DNA of 64,000 nt from Pollenia angustigena (Eukaryota; Arthropoda; Insecta; Diptera; Polleniidae), in the NCBI GenBank assembly GCA_930367215.1, contig OV884059.1, positions 33,409,882 to 33,473,881 of the forward strand, given 5' to 3'. Each line of letters opens with the position of its first letter. The stretch's first letter is position 1. Of the stretch, positions 56,420-64,000 are shown in pieces. The notes under the pieces were generated by a model. It saw only the letters and a list, made by a program, of their open reading frames with translations. It had not been told where the DNA came from and ran no database searches. Made by a program: the position numbers and the translations under genes.

Positions 56420-56770
56420 CTGTGGCCTGAGGTAGACGCCGCCAACTCCTGTTTATACCTGGAAATTTGTTAGAGCAGCCTGATGATCACAACTGGTTTC
56501 ATCACAGGATTTTGGTTAATCAGGTAAATGTTAAATAAAATGGAAAAGGACAACCCGGTCTTTTGCAGATTATGCGAAGAAGTGGAGAAACTAGGGATCA
56601 TTGGGCATATATTGCCCTAGGTACAATTGTACGCAAGTCTAAATGTATAGATATATAGCTTATTCTACGATGATATAAGGAATGTCTCAAGGGTCAAATT
56701 AAAGGACATCATCTGCTATATCATGGGAATAAGATGGCTAACCGACAGGCAATTAATAAGGGACGAGCAC
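56420..56770 (+). pseudogene. decayed LINE C-terminus (LOA/I-type)
   Basis: The frame from about 56537 reads MEKDNPVFCRLCEEVEKLGI and then IGHILP, the C-x2-C...H knuckle that ends LOA/I-type proteins; it occupies the same place as CRLCEDPEELETVEHFLCHC in the element at 8 kb. Later phrases VKLKDIICYIMGIRWLTDRQ resemble the closing ...FVMGMSWL region of that element. Several stops and frame changes are present. An older relative of the LOA element is the best reading. Confidence 0.5.
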
Positions 56771-58539
56771 TAATTTGGGACCTTTTACTTCCACCGCTTT
56801 TAACTTTAATTTCCCCTTTGATCAAACAAATTCATCAATTTCTTCTTTTCCTTCGCTGTAAAGGGATCTCTCTCTTCTTTTTCTTTACTTTAAAGGGATT
56901 GAAAAGTCTCTGAGTTAAAAGTTAAAAAGAATTATTTTAAACTGCATGATTTGGTTTTAATTTGAGTTAAGTTTGTGAAAATTTCTTAAATTAATCACCC
57001 ACATTTTTATTTAATGTAAATTTATAAATAAAATTTTATTCACAATCTAATTGTTATCGATAATATTTATACAGTTAGTTGGAAAAGTAATGGACCACAT
57101 ACAACCCACGCTGTGAAAATTGTTTGTAGAAATTAAATGGCCTAAATTTTTAAGATTTTTTGTTTTAAGTCAGAAATAAATTTTGTAAACAAAAAACTTA
57201 AATAAACTTTTTTTCCAACATTTCATCAATGAATACTGTGGTGGTACATACAGAATGTAGTATGTGGAGTAATTATGTGTATGTATGTATAAAATCAATT
57301 TAAATTTATAAATAAATATTTACTAATACAAATATAGATAAATATATACACACATATACAAAACAAAATATAGTACATTAAAAACATTTTAAATTTAAAT
57401 TCAAATTTCGTTAAGGAAGATGACTAATTCTACACAAATTTTACAATTGAACCAAAAAATTTAAAACAAATATATTTTTGATGTTGTTGTTAAAAAAAAA
57501 ACAATTTTAAGCCAATTATAAAAAGAATTAATACTTTTGCGCTTAAAACTTTTTCATGATTAACGAAAAAAACAACAAGAAAATCATGAATATAAAAAGC
57601 CCAAAGGCAAAAATACTGCAGAGAGGCAAACGTTTTAGTTGTGATAACCGAATAATGTAGTGCCAATCAAAAAATTTATTTGCTGTAATAAAACATAACA
57701 TAGAATATAAAATGCAACTAAAATATTGTTCACCCAACTAGAGAATTGCCTTGGCTTCTAAATTAACTGTGGTTTAAACCGATTTACAAAGAATTTCCCT
57801 TTTAAATAACTAGATCCCCCGCGGGTGTAGGGATCATCTTAAGGATATTTCACATTTTGGTGGTTATTTCCCCCGGGGAAACAGGTGCAGCAGTAATTCA
57901 AAATTGGCAGGTTTCTTGAGATCTTGATCTCTTGAAATCGCGGCTGACCAGTGACCACGGGAGTCAGTAGCTCCTGGTACTTCGGTAACAGACTGACTAT
58001 TTATTGATGACCCCAGGGACCAGTTATTTTGAAAAGAGGTGTCTTTGTTCTTGAGATAAATTCTGTGGTAAATAGATTTTATCTGAAATTAAAGGAAAAT
58101 GGGGGGTAAGTCTGTTTGAAAATTTCAGGTGGCGCTCCATTAAGAACGGGGAGCTAAAGTTGGATGGATAGCGGCAATTGATGGAAAAAATTAGTAGTTG
58201 TGGATTAAATGAAGTGACGAGGAAACATGGGTGAAACCGTGGTTTTTGGGAAGTGAGAAATAGTTGAGTGACCTAGGATGAAGATTTGTATGGGAGTTTT
58301 TATGGGTGTTTACAGTTCCGTTGGTAGTAGGGATGCAAACTTAGTGGTTGATGGTAGCAAAAAGTTAAGGCACCGGTGTTTATGTGGAGTCATTTGTGGA
58401 TATAGTGTGTATTGGATTTAAAGTAGACAGAGTCGTCAAGTGCCGATGATGTAGTAGGAGTATATATTTTTGGGAATCACGTGATGGCTGTGGTTAAAAT
58501 CCAAAACGCGGAAACGGAGTCATCAACTACATAAGAGAT
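56771..58539. other. non-coding stretch
   Basis: No gene is recognised. 57830-58060 and 58100-58480 are GC-richer than the surroundings (for example CCCGCGGGTGTAGGGATC and CCCCCGGGGAAACAGG) but have no frame longer than background. They may be remnants of an unidentified element. Confidence 0.35.
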
Positions 58540-58760
58540 TTCAATCGCGAAATTGAAACTGTAAGTATAGATCATTCCCAGGAGCTGCTGCTGCGAGAGT
58601 ATAGCTTTGCCGGTTTATACACTCACATTGCTACCTGTGTGCGCTGGTTGGGAGCGCACTTAGGGGCGTTTGGTAAACGCATAGCGCAGAGTACAAACAG
58701 TGATAAAAAAGTGACATGTGAAAAAGGCCTCAATCAGTTGCGAAAGCAGCTTTCGAAGTA
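58540..58760. promoter_or_regulatory. GC-balanced island, possible promoter or 5' non-coding exon
   Basis: In A/T-rich surroundings this stretch has CTGCTGCTGCGAGAGTATAG, TGTGCGCTGGTTGGGAGCGC and ACGCATAGCGCAGAGTAC, with CpG-containing and GAGAG-type words common at fly promoters. No frame of note. It lies upstream of Actn on the minus strand, so a non-coding first exon or enhancer is possible. A decayed mobile element is equally possible. Confidence 0.25.
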
Positions 58761-59817
58761 AAAGACAGAAATAGTTTTTTGGCATTGAAGTGGGAAAAAC
58801 AAAAAACACAAACCACGGTAAACAAACGTTTTTTTGTGCAAAAAAAAAAATATATATTTAGTAATACTGTTTTGTTTTGTATTAAATATTATTTACAGTT
58901 TGGAAAATAAATCTTAACTAAATAAATTTGTGTTCACTGAATTGCGGCATAAAAGATGTTACAAAGAGAAATACAAAAAGGGCAGCTTTCGATGAAAGAG
59001 ACATAAAAAAAGCAATATCTTCCGTCTCGTGTCTGCTCTGTGTATACTCTGTGCCAGCGTTGCCATGTTGGAGCCTTTCGGGTATTTTTTGGTGCTTTTT
59101 TGCTTATGCAATACCCGAAATTTTGTTAAACACCCGTTTTTGAAAAGCGGGTATTTATAGTGCTTTTAAAAATGTCTCACAGTGCTTTTAAGTGCCTTTT
59201 ACAATATTTATTTTTTGTACCATTTTTTAAAACTTCGATTATATTGAGGATGTTTAAGATGAGAATTGCTATTTGGGGTACAATTTTGGGAAGGCCTGTA
59301 AAGATTTTAAGGTTTCAAATGATAAAAAAAAGTGATAAAATAAAGTTGCATTCGTTTTACCAAAAACTTTATTTACGAGGTTAGAGCTAGGCTTCCTAGC
59401 AACTTGGAAATTTTACAAAACGTTTACTTTTTAGCGTTGACAACATATTTTTTTATTAAAATTTGGGCTGTCATTAAGTTTTATAAAGAATGGTCGGTCA
59501 CTGCAAATTTTCGGTAATTGCAACAGGCCAAATTTTTTCTAACTACGAAAATCTAGCTCGCACTTTATTACTGTTTTATGACCAATTCATACTCAGCTGA
59601 TGATGATCCAAATGATTTGGTTGATATAATTTTTATTGAAGGTAATAATAATAAATTTATAATTTATAATAAAGTCTGGTAGTGTATAAAGTCATTTCTA
59701 TAAAATTTAAAAATGTTTATATACAAATGTAACGCCTTTTTTTAAATTTTGAAGGTATATAATATTCGGCACAGCCGAATGCAACTTGTTTTGTGTTTAA
59801 TTAAATTTAAAAAATGG

Positions 59818-60615
59818 ATCGAAACATGCCATTGTAACCTGCCGGCCAGGGTTCGAGCCCGAGCCACGTCAAGAATGAAAGATTATCAATAACAATTTTA
59901 ATTAATTTTCATGTTGTAAAATTCCTTTCTTCATAAAAATAATTTAATAAAAATTAAAGTTCATGAACTTAAGCCTAATTAAAAAAAAATATTAAAAATT
60001 TGGATTAAAAACCATAAATAGTTCAACAAAATAACCACAATACTAATTATTGTTAAAGTTAAGGCACGAGCTCTATGTGTACATTTGTCCTTCAAGTTGT
60101 GCTGAAAAAGGTCAACAGAAAAGAGAAAGACAAAGTGAAAAAACAAAAAAAATGTACTTGGACTTCAAGAAAAATTCTTGACGAAAGTACGAAAAAACAG
60201 AAGTAAAGGAAAAAACATGTAAAATCAATTAAAGTGGATAATCATTCAGGAAAGCAAATTTCGATCAACCAAATGTTAAAATACAATTTGGTTTAAGGGT
60301 TGATGTTTGACTAGTGACGTCAGCAGTCGTCGATGGCTGCGAGTGTAAGACGGCAAATCCATCTGAGGAGATCGAGTGGTTGCGATCGAAACATGTCATG
60401 GTAACCTGCCGGCCAGGGTTCGAGCCCGAGCCACGTCAAGAATAAAAGATTATCAATAACAATTTTAATTAATTTTCATGTTGTAAAATTCCTTTCTTCA
60501 TAAAAATAATTTAATAAAAATTAAATTTCATGAACTTAAGCCTAATTAAAAAAATATTAAAAATTTGAATTAAAAACCATAAATAGTTCAACAAAATAAC
60601 CACAATACTAATTAA
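59818..60615 (+). repeat. PLE pLTR-type repeats, tandem partial dimer
   Basis: The first unit starts abruptly in the second strand of ribozyme stem II (GATCGAAACATG) and runs to the tail ending CAATACTAATT. The second unit follows directly (ATTGTTAAAGTTAAGGCACG) and is complete. The distance between equivalent bases (GAAAC at 59821 and 60388) is 567 bp, which gives the unit length. AATGG occurs at both outer borders, so a short target duplication is possible but not convincing. This head-to-tail layout is known for Penelope elements. Confidence 0.82.
60351..60411 (+). ncRNA. hammerhead ribozyme (type I), second unit of the tandem dimer
   Basis: Identical in all core bases to the motif at 50282-50342: CTGAGGA at 60363-60369, GATCG/CGATC, GAAA at 60388-60391, GTC at 60395-60397, then ATGG...TGCCG closing stem I. 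The partial first unit keeps only GATCGAAACATGCC and so lacks the CUGA side. A transcript across this locus would be cut once. Confidence 0.8.
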
Positions 60616-61669
60616 TGGCTTAGTGCTTTTTTACGCTTTTTTTTGTTCAAAATAGTGCTTTTTTTAAATTTTAAAGTGCTTTTTGCCCTCAAAAAGTTGG
60701 CATCACTGCTCTGTGCTCTTAGTTTGTAACACAGATGGATGAGATCTACCATGAAGTAGGACGTTAGATAGAACTCCATGTAAATCTTGTTCACACTGCC
60801 AATAGCTAAAATGAAGTTTTGAATACATTTTCAATTTGAACAACTTCTAACAAGAAGTGGGGCACAAAAAGGCTCTGATTAAAAAAGATTTTTCTAAACC
60901 GATTTGAAAGATCGTACTATACATATAACATAGCAATTAGTCAAGACCTATGAATCATCATATTCTTTCGAAAGCTGCAAATAAATTTGACCTTAAAAAT
61001 AATCTTACAGTGTGTCAGCTGTGTATACACCTGTTGGCAAAAAAGAGCGCAAACATTAGGCCAGGTAAACAAATTTCGACAAATCTCATTAATGTAAACA
61101 AATACGTATGTATGTATGTAATAATATTTTAATTCATACTCTCGTAAAATTATTAAATAATTTCAATAAAAACAAATGCAGCTACAAATTTAAGAAAACT
61201 AAAAGATAACGAAAGACATTTTTTTTTTTGGGTTTAAAAATAGACAAAATAAAATTATATAATACAACTAAAAATAATTCTGTGGTATGAATTTTTTTTT
61301 GTTGGTTGTTTTTTGTTTTGCCATTTTTATTATTTTCGTGAAGACCAACAAAATGTTATGAAATATGTATTTAAAATTAGAACAGAACAACAACAAAAAT
61401 AACTGTCAAAATAAAATGAGTGACGGCACCTGACATTCGTTTTTCTAAAAAAAACAAAAATTATTTGTATGTCTGTATATATTTAGCAAGATACACACGA
61501 TGTTTGTTTGTGCAACTGTATACAAAAAGATACATTTGAACACAACACATACCCACTCACTCCATACATTCCCCTATTAAAGATCATATCCAAGAAAACA
61601 AATTAATTTCTATTGTATATCAGAGATTGAATTCTTAAGAGCTTTTTTGTGTTAGTAGTTGACTTTTTA

Positions 61670-61681
61670 TGCGCATGCGCA
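61670..61681. promoter_or_regulatory. perfect NRF1/ewg-type palindrome
   Basis: TGCGCATGCGCA is the exact binding palindrome known for NRF1 and its fly homologue erect wing. Such a CpG-rich 12-mer is rare in DNA this AT-rich. It lies upstream of Actn, in or beyond its first intron. A functional role is inference. Confidence 0.35.
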
Positions 61682-63682
61682 AAATAATTAGAGATTGAGT
61701 AAAACATTTACCACTCCCTGCTTTCAGATTTATTTTTTATTTGTTTTTAAATCTTTCTCGCAGACAATTGCGGCAACAACAAATTGAAAACAAAATGCTG
61801 TTCGAGTGTAAAGGAGGTGTCAGGGAGATGGTGGAAGAAGAATTTTGTGTTTTTTTCATAGTTCTTAAAGCTTTTCGAAAAGCTCTGACCGGCGCACTCT
61901 AATCTTGGGCGATCCATTTTTGGCTGAATGTAATTTGATGCTGTTTTTTTTATTTGTTTTTTGTTATTTACCCATCCAACCCCCAGTCAATAAATTAAAG
62001 TTAAGGTAGAATAAGAGAGAAATCAAGAGCAAAAAAGAAAAACAAATCTAAACTAAAAAGAAAAACAAAAATATGTTCAGTTCTATTAAGTTTGACGCAG
62101 CAAACTAAACTATGACTGATGTTGCTTGTTAGTGTTGCAGAGTGACAGCCAGCCAGCCAGACAGACAGGCATCAAACAACAAATTTTATGCTCTTCGCAT
62201 GCCAACACAAAATCATGTAGCTACATTTATTTTTCTATTAAATACCTACTTTGTAAAGAAAAAAGTAATCACACAATGTTAAATATTTCATTTGTCAATA
62301 AAACTGTCAAATGTCATCAGAGAAAATTTTCTTTTTAATTTTTGGTTTTTATTTGTCATTAAATTGTTTTTATACATCCAACAAATTTGTTTTATATTTG
62401 CATATTGATCTTAATTATTGTCAAGTTGACATTTGAAGGTTCCCATTTTCTTTTAAAAAATACGATATTCAAAATAAAATTAAAAATATTTGCAACAATA
62501 TTTGATGTTTTTTATTTTAACTAATTAAAAATTAGCTGAAACATATGCACATTAGGGGTACAACCAAAATAAGGCCATATCACTACGCTGTAGCCGATGT
62601 TGTGCTGAAACCGAAAAATGTTTCCTTAGGTCATTTCGGAACAAAAACGTTCCGCGTCGAAGCCGATTTCTGAAAGCCCTTTAAGATTTTTTTTTTATTT
62701 TTTCAAAATTTTGTATTTTTACAAAATTTTTTATTTTATACTTATTTACCTATTTACATTTCTTAATGCAATCAAAATCAAAATCTAAAAACTCAAGATT
62801 GAGAGTTCGTGTTAATTTGCATTGGGGGAAAATATCTTGTACGACTTTGATGGCGCGTTCCGCACAAATGTTGCTGCGTTGTGTTTTTGGAATTCTTAAT
62901 TCATCTTTCACCCAATATCTTAGAAAGCATTTCTGAGCATTTGTTAAGCCCGATAATGACTTGTTTAAGGCTTTGAAGTCATTTTAATTGTAACAATGGT
63001 CTGAAAACCAAATCTTGTACCAAGGGCCACATATAAATTCCTATATATCATATAATTTGCTATGATATTTTGGAATTATTATGTAAGCTAGAATTGCAAG
63101 AATTGTATATAATTTTCACAAACTAGTTTATCACCATAAACAACTTATAAACTGTTTATGGTGTAGGTGTAAATTCATTATTACTGATCCCAAACTTAAT
63201 TGCATTTGATGCGGAACCTTTTTTAACGATATTGAAAATCTACAGATCCAGTTCTTATTGTTTTTTTATGCACTACATGGTATGGATAGGGCCATTTTGA
63301 TATTTTCAAAAATTGTAAAAAGTTGTTTCCCTAATGCACATACATTCGTTATATGTACATATCCTTGGTCTCATGTAGAAAGGCTCTAATTCGATTTTTT
63401 GAAATTTAGATTTTTAGTGATTGCAATATATTTCACACAAAAAACCCTGTCACAAAAATTTATTGCAGTAAGTAGTATCAAAAATAACGGGTTTGTAAAG
63501 TTGCGATTATGTGAGTAAGGACCTTTTTACATGAGACTAACGATTTGCATGTTAACGGCGGGATAGTGATGGATGGAGTAATAGGATTTAGATGCGCTAG
63601 ACCTTAAAGTTTTATGAAGTTCGGAAAAAAATGCATGAGCTTAAAATCGGGGGAGTTTAGGACAAGGGGAAGTAGGAGCTCA

Positions 63683-63787
63683 TCAAGTTTAAAGTGGGGG
63701 CAAGGAAAAAATAAACAGTTGGGATTTTTTGTACTCAAGTTTAAAGTGGGGGCAAGGAAAAAAATAAACAGTTAAGGTATTTTGTAC
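63683..63787 (+). repeat. 52-bp tandem duplication
   Basis: Two head-to-tail copies start TCAAGTTTAAAGTGGGGGCA at 63683 and 63735 and both end TTTTGTAC. They differ by a one-base A-run change and a few substitutions. A recent local duplication without a known role. Confidence 0.8.
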
Positions 63788-64000
63788 TCAAAAAAGAATC
63801 ATTCAAAGTTAAAAAAATAATATTATTTTTTTTTGAAATTTCAATCCATTTAAATGCATGAAAATGGGGTGAACTTAACCAGAAGTTGGAAACCTTTAAG
63901 CGTCGAATTTGATATGCAGCTTCAATAACACAAAAAATAGGGGGTTTTTACATGAGCTTGTGACAACAGATAATGAATAAATCTATTGTGACAATTTTAA

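Larger units (their letters stand above)
59055..60708. mobile_element. hAT-type element containing the PLE tandem repeat
   Basis: The left end CAGCGTTGCCATGTTGG and the right AAGTTGGCATCACTG are inverted. CTCTGTGC at 59047-59054 and 60709-60716 is a perfect 8-bp duplication. AGTGCTTTT phrases crowd both subterminal regions. The frame at 59160-59384 shows no hAT motif. The pLTR dimer at 59818-60615 is a later insertion. Confidence 0.85.
60717..64000. other. AT-rich non-coding right end
   Basis: No gene is supported; frames at 60950-61132 and 62126-62338 are low-complexity. Two small items are listed separately: TGCGCATGCGCA at 61670 and a 52-bp tandem duplication at 63683. I looked on the minus strand for the missing Actn start exon and did not find it, but an exon of about 115 bp could be missed by eye. 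Confidence 0.4.

Overview
The window is AT-rich, intron-rich and transposon-dense insect DNA. The only host gene I can identify is alpha-actinin (Actn), on the minus strand. Its protein is very close to the fly protein as I remember it. Together with the repeat types (LOA-type LINE, Penelope, DD41D mariner, Helitron, many hAT miniatures) this points to a higher fly, probably a calyptrate such as a house fly or blow fly. The species is inference.

Layout: 1-10.8 kb lies 3' of Actn. It holds a Penelope-like element (PLE) fragment with its pLTR-type repeat and a 5'-truncated LOA-clade LINE (4632-8706) split by an exactly 1000-bp hAT-type miniature element. From 10.8 to 24.2 kb are eight Actn coding exons. 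They cover everything except about 38 N-terminal residues, including a pair of mutually exclusive exons for the end of the second calponin-homology domain. The introns carry at least six families of short inverted-repeat elements. From 24.2 to 64 kb no convincing host exon was found. The first Actn coding exon should lie further upstream, so this is probably one very long first intron plus possible 5' non-coding sequence. It is filled with nested mobile elements: a Helitron with 400-bp internal repeats, an apparently intact DD41D mariner (29183-30486), PLE repeats, and three nests of elements three to five deep, resolved through their target-site duplications (41.26-46.14, 48.26-51.86 and 52.67-55.65 kb).

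The most interesting signal is a repeat family of about 567 bp per unit, found at five loci (1.8, 32.2, 34.8, 49.3-50.5 and 59.8-60.6 kb). It carries a segment that fits every conserved position of a type I hammerhead self-cleaving ribozyme: CUGAGGA, stem II, GAAA, a minimal stem III and a GUC cleavage triplet, closed by a two-part stem I. Stem II shows a compensatory base-pair change between copies. The repeat abuts a Penelope GIY-YIG reading frame, has 16-17 bp target duplications, and occurs as solo, tandem and head-to-head copies. This fits the established link between PLE pLTRs and hammerhead ribozymes, and resembles retrozymes. Four copies look catalytically complete.

All calls come from reading the sequence. 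No alignment, folding or database search was run.
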